A stretch of 64,000 nucleotides of DNA from contig NZ_QMDX01000012.1 in assembly GCF_007421925.1 (NCBI RefSeq), positions 1-64,000 on the forward strand. Direction: 5' to 3'. The notes beneath the pieces are model-generated. The model ran no database searches, was not told where the DNA came from, and saw only the letters and a program-made list of their open reading frames with translations. Position numbers and translations under genes: made by a program. Of this stretch, positions 34,132-43,204 are shown piece by piece; the first letter of the stretch is position 1, and each line of letters starts with the position of its first letter. The stretch is from Haloglomus irregulare. Its GTDB lineage: Archaea; Halobacteriota; Halobacteria; Halobacteriales; Haloarculaceae.

Positions 34132-35463
34132 ATGGGACTGAAGGACGACCTCGAACGATACCGCGAAGTCGGTGAAGAGAAGCGGCAGGACCTCTCGGAG
34201 TTCATCCAGTACGGCGACATGGGCCAATCCCTCCCGGACGAGGTGAAGGTCCCGATCAAGATCGTCGACCTGCCGGAGTTCGCCTACGACCAGCGTGACA
34301 TGGGCGGCGTCGGGCAGGGCGACGGCGATACGCCGGACGTGGGCCAGCCCGTCGGCGAGCCACAGCCACAGCCGGGCGAGGAGGGCGACGAGGAGGGCGA
34401 GCCGGGCGAGGAGGCCGGCGAGCACGAGTACTACGAGATGGACCCCGAGGAGTTCGCCCAGGAGCTCGACGAGGAACTCGGCCTCAACCTCGACCCGAAG
34501 GGGAAGAAGGTCGTCGAGGAGAAGGAGGGCGACTTCACGGACATCACCCGTTCGGGCCCGGCATCGACGCTTGATTTCGAGCGGCTGTTCAAGCAGGGGC
34601 TGAAGCGGAAGCTCGCGATGGACTTCGACGAGGAGTACCTGAAGGAGGCGCTTCGCGTCGACGGGTGGGGTCCGTCGACGGTGTTCGACTGGGCGCGCGA
34701 GCAGCACGTCCCCGTCTCGCGGGCGTGGATCGAGACCGCGTACGAGGAGATCCCGGCCGCGGAGCGCGACCGGTGGGCCAGCATCGAGGAGATGGAGGCC
34801 GAGGTCGACCGCGAGTCGACCGCGACCCGCATCCGCCGGGAGGGTGTCGATCAGGTCCCGTTCCGGCGCGACGACGAGCGGTACCGCTACCCGGAGATCA
34901 TCGAGGAGCGCGAGAAGAACGTCGTCGTCGTCAACATCCGCGACGTGTCGGGGTCGATGCGGGAGCAGAAGCGCGAGCTGGTCGAGCGGACGTTCACGCC
35001 GCTGGACTGGTACCTGACGGGCAAGTACGACAACGCGGAGTTCGTCTACATCGCCCACGACGCCGACGCGTGGGAGGTCGAGCGCGACGAGTTCTTCGGC
35101 ATCCGGAGCGGTGGCGGGACCCGCATCTCCAGCGCGTACGAGCTCGCCGCGGAGCTGTTGGAGGAGCGGTATCCGTGGAACGAGTGGAACCGGTACGTGT
35201 TCGCCGCCGGCGACAGCGAGAACTCCTCGAACGACACCGAGGAGCGGGTCATCCCGATGATGGAGGAGATTCCCGCCAACCTCCACGCCTACGTGGAGAC
35301 CCAGCCCTCGGGCAACGCGATCAACGCGACCCACGCCGAGGAGGTCGAGGAGCATTTCGGTGGCGACTCGAACGCCGCCGTCGCCTACGTCTCCTCGCCC
35401 GAGGACGTGGTCGACGCCATCTACGAGATCCTCAGCACTGAACAGGAGGAGGTCACAGCATGA
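34132..35463 (+). CDS. YeaH/YhbH-family protein with a VWA-like domain
   Basis: This 443-residue partner of PrkA is known genetically in Escherichia coli as YeaH beside YeaG. The N-terminal 150 residues contain a Glu/Gly/Pro-rich disordered linker (74-100). The C-terminal half is a von Willebrand A-like domain with the MIDAS start RDVSGSM (DVSGS at 271-275) and a second metal-ligand region near AHDADAWE. Residues 140-165 ([20 protein letters not shown]) are family-typical. It overlaps spoVR by ATGA, so the two are translationally coupled. Confidence 0.92.
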   Translation: MGLKDDLERYREVGEEKRQDLSEFIQYGDMGQSLPDEVKVPIKIVDLPEFAYDQRDMGGVGQGDGDTPDVGQPVGEPQPQPGEEGDEEGEPGEEAGEHEYYEMDPEEFAQELDEELGLNLDPKGKKVVEEKEGDFTDITRSGPASTLDFERLFKQGLKRKLAMDFDEEYLKEALRVDGWGPSTVFDWAREQHVPVSRAWIETAYEEIPAAERDRWASIEEMEAEVDRESTATRIRREGVDQVPFRRDDERYRYPEIIEEREKNVVVVNIRDVSGSMREQKRELVERTFTPLDWYLTGKYDNAEFVYIAHDADAWEVERDEFFGIRSGGGTRISSAYELAAELLEERYPWNEWNRYVFAAGDSENSSNDTEERVIPMMEEIPANLHAYVETQPSGNAINATHAEEVEEHFGGDSNAAVAYVSSPEDVVDAIYEILSTEQEEVTA

Positions 35464-37445
35464 ACCCGGACCGCATCGAACAGCAGCGCATCGCCGAGGG
35501 ACTGGAGGAGCCCGTCGAGGAGGCGGCCAACCTGGCCGAGAAGTTCGGACTGGATCCGTTCCCGGTCAGCTACTGGATCATCGACTACGACGACATGAAC
35601 GAGCTCATCGCCTACGGCGGGTTCCAGACGCGGTACCCGCACTGGCGCTGGGGGATGCAGTACGACCGCCAGCAGAAGCAGGGCCAGTTCATGGGCGGCA
35701 AGGCGTTCGAGATCGTCAACAACGACAACCCGGCCCACGCGTTCCTGCAGGAGTCCAACGACCTCGCCGACCAGAAGGCCGTCATCACGCACGTCGAGGC
35801 CCACTCGGACTTCTTCAAGAACAACGAGTGGTTCGGCCTGTTCGCGAACAACCCGGACGCGGCGGCGATGCTGGAACGGCACGCCGAGACCATCCAGGAG
35901 TACATGGAGGACCCCGATATCGACCGGGAGGCTGTCGAGGCCTGGATCGACCACGTCCTCTGTCTGGAGGACAACATCGACCAGCACCGGGCGTTCGTCC
36001 CGGCCGAGGCCCGCGGCGACGGCGAGGACGTCGAGGCCGAGATGGTCGACGAGAAGCTGGACGAGCTCGACCTCTCCGACGAGGTCCGCGACCAGGTGTT
36101 CGACCAGGAGTGGCTCGACGCCCAGGAGGGTGATGAGGAGGTCCGCTTCCCGGCCGAGCCGGAGACGGACGTACTGGCCTTCCTCCGGAACCACGGGAAG
36201 GCCTACGACGAGGACGCCGAGAAGGCCGTCGAGATGACCGAGTGGCAGCGGGACGTCCTCGAGATCCTCCGGAAGGAGGCCTACTACTTCGCCCCCCAGA
36301 AGATGACGAAGGTGATGAACGAGGGGTGGGCGGCCTACTGGGAGTCGAAGATGATGACCGACGAGGCGTTCGCCGCGGACGACGAGTTCCTCTCGTACGC
36401 CGACCACATGGCCGCCGTGCTCGGGTCACCGGGGCTGAACCCGTACAAACTGGGGCTGCAGCTGTGGAACTACGTCGAGAACACGACCAACCGCCGGGAG
36501 GTCGTCGAGAAGCTCCTGCGCGTCGAGGGTGTCACCTGGCGTAACTTCGAGGACACGGTCGACCTCGACCACGTCCGGGACCTGCTCGAACCGGAGCCGT
36601 GGCTCGTCGACGTGGTCGGCCATCTCGACGAGCTGGACCCCGACGACTCGCGCGTGGACGCCGCGGCGCTCGAACGCGCCCACGATGGCGAGATCGACGT
36701 CGAGAGCTACCCCTGGAAGGTGTTGACATACGAGGGGCTCTGCGAGCGGCACTACTCGCTCGTCAAGCCCGCGTTCCGTGGGTTCCTCAAGCGCATCTCC
36801 CAGTCGGAGCTGGAGCGCATCGCCCGCTACCTGTTCGACACCGACCGGTACGACTCCGTCGCGGCCGCCGTGGCGGACATCGACCGGGCCGCAGGCTGGG
36901 ACCGGATGCGCGAGATCCGCGAGTCCCACAACGACGTCACCTTCCTCGACGAGTTCCTCACGCAGGAGTTCGTCGACGACAACGACTACTTCACCTACGA
37001 GTACACCCACACCACCCGCGACTACCGGGTCACGTCGGCGGACTACCGCGACGTGAAGAAGAAGCTGATGCTCCGGTTCACCAACTTCGGGAAGCCGACG
37101 GTCGCCGTCGAGGACGGCAACTACGAGAACCGGAACGAGCTCCTGTTGGCCCACCAGTACAACGGCGTGATACTCGACATCCAGCAGGCCCGCCAGACGC
37201 TCGAGCGCGTGTTCCAGCTCTGGGGGCGCCCGGTCAATCTCAAGACCATCGTCAAGGAGGTCGACGAGCACGACGTTGAGGTCGCCCGGCGCCGGGACCG
37301 CGAGCCCGAGCCCGAGGAGGTGGGCAAGCTCCTGCGGTACGACGGGGAGGAGTTCAGCATCGAGGATCTCCCCTGGGACGCGGTCGAGGGGATCGCCGCC
37401 ACGGACATCGATTACGACACGAAGCCGGACGAGTGGCTGGCGTGA
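35460..37445 (+). CDS. SpoVR-family protein
   Basis: This 661-residue soluble protein of the SpoVR/YcgB family normally accompanies PrkA and YeaH. The family segment [23 protein letters not shown] begins near residue 34. The middle is rich in aromatic and acidic residues with a long acidic insertion (180-215). The C-terminus (about 500-660) is a separate domain ([18 protein letters not shown]). The biochemical role is unknown in all organisms; in Bacillus it affects spore cortex formation. Haloarchaea do not sporulate, so a starvation or stress role is more likely. Confidence 0.93.
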   Translation: MNPDRIEQQRIAEGLEEPVEEAANLAEKFGLDPFPVSYWIIDYDDMNELIAYGGFQTRYPHWRWGMQYDRQQKQGQFMGGKAFEIVNNDNPAHAFLQESNDLADQKAVITHVEAHSDFFKNNEWFGLFANNPDAAAMLERHAETIQEYMEDPDIDREAVEAWIDHVLCLEDNIDQHRAFVPAEARGDGEDVEAEMVDEKLDELDLSDEVRDQVFDQEWLDAQEGDEEVRFPAEPETDVLAFLRNHGKAYDEDAEKAVEMTEWQRDVLEILRKEAYYFAPQKMTKVMNEGWAAYWESKMMTDEAFAADDEFLSYADHMAAVLGSPGLNPYKLGLQLWNYVENTTNRREVVEKLLRVEGVTWRNFEDTVDLDHVRDLLEPEPWLVDVVGHLDELDPDDSRVDAAALERAHDGEIDVESYPWKVLTYEGLCERHYSLVKPAFRGFLKRISQSELERIARYLFDTDRYDSVAAAVADIDRAAGWDRMREIRESHNDVTFLDEFLTQEFVDDNDYFTYEYTHTTRDYRVTSADYRDVKKKLMLRFTNFGKPTVAVEDGNYENRNELLLAHQYNGVILDIQQARQTLERVFQLWGRPVNLKTIVKEVDEHDVEVARRRDREPEPEEVGKLLRYDGEEFSIEDLPWDAVEGIAATDIDYDTKPDEWLA

Positions 37446-37514
37446 GCCGGGGCGTCCGCCACGAGTCCGACGTCGTGGACAGCTTCTTGACCCCGCACGG
37501 TCAATCCTCTCCTC

Positions 37515-38084
37515 GTGTCCAAGGGTAGCGGCGTAAACGCGGAGCCCGGTCCCGACACACCCCCGGAGATGGAGCCGAGTGACATCCACGACATCCTGCG
37601 CAACGACCGGCGCCGGCTGGCGATCAAACACCTGAAGGAGCAGCCCGACGGCCGGGTCGGCGTTCGGGACCTCTCCGAAACCATCGCGGCCCTCGAGACC
37701 GGCGAGGACCCGCCACCGAGCGGGAAGCGCCAGTCCGTCTACGTCTCGCTCCACCAGACCCACCTCCCCAAGCTCGAGGCGTTCGGCATCTTCTCGTACG
37801 ACTCCGAGGAGAAGGAGGTCTGCCTGCAGGACCGCGTCCGCGAGGTGGAGGTCTACCTGGAGGTCGTCCCGCGCTACGGGCTCTCGTGGGGGGAGTTCTA
37901 CTTCGGGCTGGGACTGCTGGGGTCGCTCACCACCGTCGCCGTCCTGCTTGGCGTCCCCGGCGTCGAGGCGCTGGGCGTGACGGTCACGGCGACCGTCTTC
38001 TTCGTCATCCTGATGCTGTCGGCCACCTACCACGTCTACACCCAGCAGGACCGCATCCTCTTCCAGCGGTTCCGCAACGAGTAG
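37515..38084 (+). CDS. Membrane-bound winged-helix regulator, DUF7344-type
   Basis: Residues 19-105 form a winged helix: IHDILRNDRRRLAIKHLKEQ, then RVGVRDLSETIA and a wing near SVYVSLHQTHLPKLEAFG. It ends with two membrane helices (133-152 and 158-176). It resembles the haloarchaeal DUF7344 winged-helix family. Start GTG at 37515; ATG at 37569 (MEPSDIHDIL) is an attractive alternative that removes 18 unconserved residues. It lies 69 bases after spoVR and may be in the same transcript, which would make it a candidate regulator of that operon. Confidence 0.78.
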   Translation: MSKGSGVNAEPGPDTPPEMEPSDIHDILRNDRRRLAIKHLKEQPDGRVGVRDLSETIAALETGEDPPPSGKRQSVYVSLHQTHLPKLEAFGIFSYDSEEKEVCLQDRVREVEVYLEVVPRYGLSWGEFYFGLGLLGSLTTVAVLLGVPGVEALGVTVTATVFFVILMLSATYHVYTQQDRILFQRFRNE

Positions 38085-38128
38085 CGGGGGCCGGAGCGGG
38101 TTTCAACCACCAGTCCGTGGCCACGCGT

Positions 38129-38512
38129 ATGCGCGAACAGCTAACGGTCAGCACGGACGAGCGGCTCCAGGCCATCGACATCACTGGTCGCGTCGGTGAC
38201 GCCCTTCCCGACGATGCCGACGGAGCGGTGACCGTCCGCAGCCGTCACACCACCGCGGCCGTGGTGGTGAACGAGGCCGAACCGCGGCTCATGGGCGACA
38301 TCGAGACGGTCCTCGCGGACGTCGTCCCCGACGAGGGGTGGCACCACGACGAACTCGACGGTAACGCGGATTCGCACCTGCGAGCACTGCTCTGTGGCGG
38401 ATCCGAGACGCTCCCCGTTCGTGAGGGCGCGCTCGAGACGGGGACCTGGGAGTCGGTCCTGCTGGTCGAGTGCGACGGCCCGCGGACGCGGACGGTCGAG
38501 GTGTTCGGATGA
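38129..38512 (+). CDS. YjbQ-family protein (secondary thiamine-phosphate synthase fold)
   Basis: This 127-residue protein has the conserved RSRHTTAAVVVNEAEPRLMGD and the HDELDGNADSHLRALLCGGSE motif. The histidines form the family's putative metal site. Some homologues can weakly replace thiamine-phosphate synthase, but the true substrate is unsettled. The start at ATG 38129 is chosen because family homology begins at MREQLTV. It follows the winged-helix gene by 44 bases. Confidence 0.9.
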   Translation: MREQLTVSTDERLQAIDITGRVGDALPDDADGAVTVRSRHTTAAVVVNEAEPRLMGDIETVLADVVPDEGWHHDELDGNADSHLRALLCGGSETLPVREGALETGTWESVLLVECDGPRTRTVEVFG

Positions 38513-38662
38513 GCGGTCCGAACGTATCCGAGAGACCAGAGATATTACCGTTCGGAAGCGTCCGCTCGAGCCGAAGACCCCGTATTTCCCGATGATTCGC
38601 GTCCGCTCTGCCGGGGACCGTGGGTTCAGGGGCCCCGCGCCCTACCGTTCGACTACGTTCTC

Positions 38663-40111
38663 ATGTCCGAGACAGCCGTGGTCTGGTTCCGCGACGACCT
38701 GCGGGTACACGATAACGAAACGCTGGCGGCGGCCGTCGAGGCTGCCGATACCGTCGTTCCCGTCTACGTGTTCGACGAGCGGGAACACGCCGGCGAGGGG
38801 ATGTTCGGGTTGTCGAAGCGGGGTGTCCAGTGGGGGCGCTTCCGCCGGGAGGCGGTAGTCGACCTCCGGGAGTCGCTGCGCGAGCGGGGCGGGGACCTGC
38901 TCGTCCGGCACGGCGACCCGCGGACCGTCGTGCCCGCCGTGGCCGAGGCGTTCGACGCCGACGTCGTCCATCTCCAGACCGAACCCGCGACCGGGGAACT
39001 GGAGGACGAGCACGCGGTCCGGTCGCTGCTCGCGGACCGGGGCGTAGAGACGGAGCGCCACTGGACCCACACGCTCTACCATATCAACGACCTCCCGATA
39101 CCGTACGCGGACATCCGGGACACCTTCACCCCGTGGAAGGACGAGGTCGAGCGCGAGGCGTCCGTCCGGGACCCGGTTCCGGCGCCCGAGGCGGTGCCGA
39201 CGCCGGAGTTCGGGGATTCCGGCGAGTCGGTGCCGACGCTCGCGGAGCTGGGGCACGACCCCGACGCGGCGACGGTCGACGACCGCGGCGTGCTCGCGTT
39301 CGATGGGGGCGAGTCGGCCGCGATGGACCGGCTGGACGCGTACGTCTGGGAGGGCGACCACCTCCGGGAGTACAAGGAGACCCGGAACGGCCTGCTCGGG
39401 GCGGACTACTCCTCGAAGTTCTCGGCGTGGCTGGCCCACGGCTGCCTCTCGCCGCGGTACGTCCACGCCGAGGTCGGCCGGTACGAGGACGAGCGGGTCT
39501 CCAACCAGGACACCTACTGGCTCGTGTTCGAGTTGCTCTGGCGGGACTTCTTCCAGTTCCAGTTCGTGAAGCACGGAGCCGACTTCTTCGACCCCAACGG
39601 CATCCGCGACGTGGAGAAGGAGTGGCGGTCCGGGCCGGAAGCCCGCGAGGCGTTCGAGCGATGGGCGGCCGGCGAGACGGGCATCCCCTTCGTCGACGCC
39701 AACATGCGCGAGCTGAACCGGACGGGCTACATGTCCAACCGGGGGCGGCAGAACGTCGCCTCCTTCCTGGCCGACGCGCTGGCTGTCGACTGGCGGATGG
39801 GGGCGGGGTACTTCCAGGCGCGGCTGGTCGACTACGACGTCGCCTCGAACTGGGGGAACTGGGCGTACCAGGCCGGCGTCGGCAACGACTCCCGGGACAA
39901 CTACTTCAACGTGCTCGGGCAAGCCGAACGGTACGACCCCGGCGCCGAGTACGTGACCCACTGGCTGCCCGAGTTGGACGGGCTCCCCGCGGAGTACGCC
40001 CACCGACCGTGGCGCCTCTCGGAACGCGAGCAGCGCGAGTACGGCGTCGAACTCGACCGCGACTACCGCGCGCCGATGCTCGACCTGGAGGCGCGGTACG
40101 ACGAACTCTGA
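38663..40111 (+). CDS. DASH-family cryptochrome
   Basis: This 482-residue flavoprotein has an N-terminal photolyase-related Rossmann domain (AVVWFRDDLRVHDNETL; 1-135) and a C-terminal FAD-binding helical domain containing the conserved WLAHGCLSPRYV, GIPFVDANMRELNRTGYMSN and WRMGAGYFQARLVDYDVASN stretches. DASH cryptochromes repair cyclobutane pyrimidine dimers in single-stranded DNA in blue light and bind a methenyltetrahydrofolate antenna. A light-exposed halophile has clear use for it. The C-terminal tail is short, so this is a plain DASH protein without an extension. Confidence 0.94.
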   Translation: MSETAVVWFRDDLRVHDNETLAAAVEAADTVVPVYVFDEREHAGEGMFGLSKRGVQWGRFRREAVVDLRESLRERGGDLLVRHGDPRTVVPAVAEAFDADVVHLQTEPATGELEDEHAVRSLLADRGVETERHWTHTLYHINDLPIPYADIRDTFTPWKDEVEREASVRDPVPAPEAVPTPEFGDSGESVPTLAELGHDPDAATVDDRGVLAFDGGESAAMDRLDAYVWEGDHLREYKETRNGLLGADYSSKFSAWLAHGCLSPRYVHAEVGRYEDERVSNQDTYWLVFELLWRDFFQFQFVKHGADFFDPNGIRDVEKEWRSGPEAREAFERWAAGETGIPFVDANMRELNRTGYMSNRGRQNVASFLADALAVDWRMGAGYFQARLVDYDVASNWGNWAYQAGVGNDSRDNYFNVLGQAERYDPGAEYVTHWLPELDGLPAEYAHRPWRLSEREQREYGVELDRDYRAPMLDLEARYDEL

Positions 40112-40207
40112 GTCGGGGACCCGACGACCAGCTGGCGACACGCCGGGGCTGTCGCGGTACCGGGCCGTCCCCCGCGTTCGACGGCCCTGTGACCCGCCGA
40201 CGGTAGA

Positions 40208-40214
40208 CTTAATA
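40208..40214 (+). promoter_or_regulatory. Promoter before the Bat-type regulator
   Basis: CTTAATA at 40208-40214 is the only AT-rich element in the gap after the cryptochrome. Transcription from it would begin near 40238-40245, leaving about 140 bases before the regulator's ATG. A 47-codon open frame (40245-40388) begins at that point and ends in ATGA overlap with the regulator. Confidence 0.5.
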
Positions 40215-40244
40215 ACGTTCACCCGCTCATCACCGGTAGTTGTT

Positions 40245-40388
40245 ATGTTACGTGGCACGGGAACAGTTCGCGGGGGTCGGGTGGGCGCCCCTCGACGAGC
40301 CGGACGGGTTCGGGGGGCGCGGCGGCCGAAACGCCTAACAGGCATCCGGTGGACCCAGTGGCAACCCCCGAACGCGGAGCGCCAATGA
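40245..40388 (+). CDS. Possible basic leader peptide upstream of the Bat-type regulator
   Basis: A 47-residue Arg-rich frame (MLRGTGTVRGG at its start) begins about 33 bases after the TATA-like element and overlaps the regulator start by ATGA. It could couple translation, but its codon use (TTA, CTA and GGA codons) is unlike genes in this window and it has no recognisable homologue. It may well be noncoding leader. Confidence 0.2.
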   Translation: MLRGTGTVRGGRVGAPRRAGRVRGARRPKRLTGIRWTQWQPPNAERQ

Positions 40389-41041
40389 GATATTTCGACT
40401 TCACACTGACACCTGAGGGTGGGACCATCCACCCCGTCGACGAGGTCATCGCCAGCGTCCCGGACGTCACGCGCGAGGCGCTGATGCACGTCAACGCGCT
40501 CGGGGACGGGACCGGCGTGATGCTGTACCGCCTGCACGGCGACCCGGAGGACCTCTCACCGGCGCTGGAGGGGTCGGAGGAGGTGCTCGCCTACGACATC
40601 ATGAACGTCCGGGGCGAGCGGTTCCACTGCTACGTCCACGTCCCACCGGGGGAGCCGGCGGGCTCGTTGATGGCGCTCGCCCAGCGCTACGCGCTGATGA
40701 TCGATACGCCCCTCGAGTTCACGGACCGAGGCGCCCTGCGGACGCGGCTCGTCGGCACCCACGAGATGCTCCGGCAGGCGCTGGACCGGGTCCCCGATAC
40801 GATACAGGTCACCGTCGAACAGGTCGGGGAGTACACCCCCGAGCGCGGCGACATGCTCTCGACGCTCACCGACCGCCAGCTGGAGGTGTTCCGGACCGCC
40901 GTCGATCTGGGCTACTACGAGATCCCGCGGTGTGCCACACACGAGGACATCGCCGACGACCTCGGCTGCGCCCCCTCCACCGTCGACGAACACCTCCGCA
41001 AGGCCGAGTCGCGGGTGCTGTCGACGCTCGTCACCGGCTGA
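40385..41041 (+). CDS. Bat-type helix-turn-helix regulator (HTH_10)
   Basis: This 218-residue regulator has a C-terminal HTH_10 domain (about 160-216) with LTDRQLEVFRTAVDLGYYEI and IADDLGCAPSTVDEHLRKAE as the recognition helix pair, the hallmark of bacterioopsin-activator-like proteins. The N-terminal part (1-150) is a sensor-like beta-rich region without an obvious PAS or GAF signature. The start at ATG 40385 is chosen because MRYFDFTLTPEGG is the family start and upstream codons are not conserved. Its targets are unknown; it sits between the cryptochrome and the ferredoxin, so a light- or redox-linked role is conceivable. Confidence 0.87.
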   Translation: MRYFDFTLTPEGGTIHPVDEVIASVPDVTREALMHVNALGDGTGVMLYRLHGDPEDLSPALEGSEEVLAYDIMNVRGERFHCYVHVPPGEPAGSLMALAQRYALMIDTPLEFTDRGALRTRLVGTHEMLRQALDRVPDTIQVTVEQVGEYTPERGDMLSTLTDRQLEVFRTAVDLGYYEIPRCATHEDIADDLGCAPSTVDEHLRKAESRVLSTLVTG

Positions 41042-41058
41042 CCGCCGCACCCGCAGCG

Positions 41059-41394
41059 TCAGTCGTCGGCCGTCGCCTCGCCGCCCATCTGCTGGATGTC
41101 GTTCTCGATGCTCGGCGGGTATTTCCCGCGCTCCAGCCGCAGGTCCGACAGTGGCCGGGCCATGCAGGTGAGCGCGTAGTCCTCGGCCTCCTCCTCGGTG
41201 AGGCCACGGCGGACGGCGACGGTCTGCTCGACCTCGCCCTCGAGGATCTCGGCCGAGCAGGCCAGGCACATGCCGACGCGGCAGGAGTACTCCTGGGCGA
41301 TCCCCGCCTCGATGCACCGTTTCAGGATGGTCTCCTTGTCGGAACAGGTGATGGTCTCGCCCGTCCCGACGAACTCGACGGTGTACTCGGTCAT
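41059..41394 (-). CDS. Plant-type [2Fe-2S] ferredoxin
   Basis: This 111-residue ferredoxin has the four cluster cysteines C38, C43, C46 and C77 (SCRVGMCLAC; LTCMA), spacing C-x4-C-x2-C...C, carried on an N-terminal beta-grasp (MTEYTVEFVGTGETITC). I chose the ATG at 41394; the extra upstream residues are not conserved. It faces the geranylgeranyl reductase gene across mirror-image promoters and is a candidate electron donor for it; archaeal digeranylgeranylglycerophospholipid reductases are reported to use ferredoxin. Direct evidence here is only the shared control region. Confidence 0.92.
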   Translation of the reverse strand: MTEYTVEFVGTGETITCSDKETILKRCIEAGIAQEYSCRVGMCLACSAEILEGEVEQTVAVRRGLTEEEAEDYALTCMARPLSDLRLERGKYPPSIENDIQQMGGEATADD

Positions 41395-41418
41395 GATGAC
41401 GGGTTCGCCAACAGTGAC

Positions 41419-41485
41419 CAAAACTCTTGTCGAACGCGGCGGCCTCGGAGGCCGACGGCGACCGGGTCGGTAATAAAGAGTTTTG
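41419..41485. promoter_or_regulatory. Mirror-image divergent promoter of ferredoxin and reductase
   Basis: CAAAACTCTT (41419-41428) and AAGAGTTTTG (41476-41485) form a perfect 10-base inverted repeat. Each copy is followed by exactly 24 bases before the respective start codon (41394 on minus, 41510 on plus). TAATAA lies just left of the right copy. The same element at the same distance in both directions fits a shared regulator or a shared promoter box and short leaders. Confidence 0.65.
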
Positions 41486-41509
41486 CCGGTCCGGGGACGA
41501 ACAGATGGT

Positions 41510-42916
41510 ATGAGTACCGACGATGCCGGGACGGCGTCGGGGACCCGGCATACGCACGAGGTCGATGTCGCGGTCGTCGGCGCCGGGACGGCGGGCTGCT
41601 ACGCGGCGGCGACGATCGCCGAGGCCGGCTACGACGTGACCATCGTCGAGCGCAAGACCGTCGAGGAGGCGGGTCATATCGCCTGTGGCGACGCGCTGAA
41701 AGGGGCCGATAAGTTCCCCGAGGTCATCTCCAAGTCCAGGCTCGAACCCGCGCTGACGAACACGGTGGTCGACCACGGCCAGTTCGAGATCCCCGCCGAG
41801 GACGCCGTGCTGGACATCCCCGTCCCCGGCGAGCTGGCGGTCATCGACCGCAAGCTGTTCGGCGAACTCCTCATCGAGGGGGCCGAGTCCGCCGGCGTCG
41901 ACTTCCACTACGACACCGTCATCCAGACCGTCATCCAGGACGAGGACGGCCGCGTCACGGGCATCAGCGGCATCCGGAAGGGTGACCCGGCCCACTACGA
42001 CGCCGACATCGTCATCGACGGCGCCGGCTCCCTCTCCATCCTCCAGGACGAGGCCGACCTCGGCGACGCCACCTTCGACACGAACGTCCAGTTCTCGCAG
42101 TTCGCCTCCGCCTACCGGGAGATCATCGAGGTCGACGAGCCGGTCGACTACCACGACGCGCTCGTCTTCAAGCCGACCAAGCGCGCGGCCGGCTACCTCT
42201 GGTACTTCCCGCGCACCGAGACGGAGATCAACGCCGGGCTCGGCTTCCAGATGAACGAGGAGCCGATGAAGCTCGTCGGCGACCTCCGCGACGACATGCA
42301 GACCCGGCCGGAGTTCGAGAACGCCGAGGTCAAGGACAAGCTCGGGGCCGCGCTCCCGACCCGGCGACCGTACGACTCGGCCACCGCGCCGGGCTTCATG
42401 TCCGTCGGCGACGCCGCGGCCCACGTCAACCCCACCACCGGCGGCGGCATCGCGGGCGCCGCCTACGCCGGCACCTACGCCGGCGACGCCGCCATCGACG
42501 CGCTCGAACGGGGGGACGTCTCCGAGGACGTCCTCTGGTCGTACAACGAGCGCGTGATGGACCACTTCGGCGGGCGCTACGCTGCGCTCGACGTGTACAA
42601 CATCTTCACCACCGCCTACGACCTCGACGAGCTGATGGCGCTTTTGGCCTCGCTCCCCGCCGACAAGCTCTCCGAACAGCTGTACGACGGGAAGGCCGAT
42701 GTCGGCCTCGGGCTGATGGCCCGGACCGCGATCAAGTCGTTCGGCCACTGGGGCACGCTCTACGACTTCTACCGGGCCAAACAGCTCGCCGACCGTCTGA
42801 CGGATCACTACGACCGGTACCCCGACACACCCGCGGGGTTCGACGCCTGGCGGGCCGACCGCGACGCCATCATGGACGACGTCTACGAGACGACCGGGGC
42901 GGAGCCCAAGTACTGA
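41510..42916 (+). CDS. Geranylgeranyl reductase-family flavoprotein (archaeal lipid saturation)
   Basis: This 468-residue FAD enzyme has a dinucleotide-binding motif VVGAGTAGCYAA (about 21-32), followed by YDVTIVERK. The conserved substrate-site YLWYFPR motif is present (around 228), and FMSVGDAAAHVNPTTGGGIAGA is the second FAD segment. Members saturate the geranylgeranyl chains of archaeal membrane lipids. The start at ATG 41510 is chosen because the upstream promoter element ends 24 bases before it, and the earlier GTG/ATG options fall inside the promoter. Confidence 0.9.
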   Translation: MSTDDAGTASGTRHTHEVDVAVVGAGTAGCYAAATIAEAGYDVTIVERKTVEEAGHIACGDALKGADKFPEVISKSRLEPALTNTVVDHGQFEIPAEDAVLDIPVPGELAVIDRKLFGELLIEGAESAGVDFHYDTVIQTVIQDEDGRVTGISGIRKGDPAHYDADIVIDGAGSLSILQDEADLGDATFDTNVQFSQFASAYREIIEVDEPVDYHDALVFKPTKRAAGYLWYFPRTETEINAGLGFQMNEEPMKLVGDLRDDMQTRPEFENAEVKDKLGAALPTRRPYDSATAPGFMSVGDAAAHVNPTTGGGIAGAAYAGTYAGDAAIDALERGDVSEDVLWSYNERVMDHFGGRYAALDVYNIFTTAYDLDELMALLASLPADKLSEQLYDGKADVGLGLMARTAIKSFGHWGTLYDFYRAKQLADRLTDHYDRYPDTPAGFDAWRADRDAIMDDVYETTGAEPKY

Positions 42917-43204
42917 GCTTCCGGCCGTCCCGGACGCCCTCGGTGGCCTCGGCCGCCTGCAGCGTCCTCGTGCCAGTCGAACCGCGCTCGCGCGGTAGAG
43001 GAACGCCCGCCGCCGGTTCAACTACACTACTACACGTTGTTCTCGGACAACAGGAGCCAGGATGGACGTATCCCGAGGTTTCGGTCGATATCACACTGCC
43101 TGGGGAGTTGTATCGCCGGTGGGCAGGCTCCACCCCCGATTCGCCGGGCTCCCGCAGCCAGTGGCCCCACAACGGTAATCCGTCGGCCGGCCCTTCCTAC
43201 CGGT

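Noticed and set aside
31668-34259. 863-codon minus-strand open frame over the second prkA gene
   Set aside because: It lies antisense to a well-supported PrkA and is rich in Val, Leu, Arg, Asp and Gly as expected from reading haloarchaeal codon bias backwards; no family motif is present.
40556-43021. 821-codon minus-strand frame spanning the ferredoxin and reductase genes
   Set aside because: It crosses several real genes and their promoters on both strands and has no family motif.
43030-43055. GTTGT-TCTCGG-ACAAC dyad upstream of CDC48 as an operator
   Set aside because: Only 5 bases pair, and it lies about 150 bases before the start codon without a nearby promoter element.
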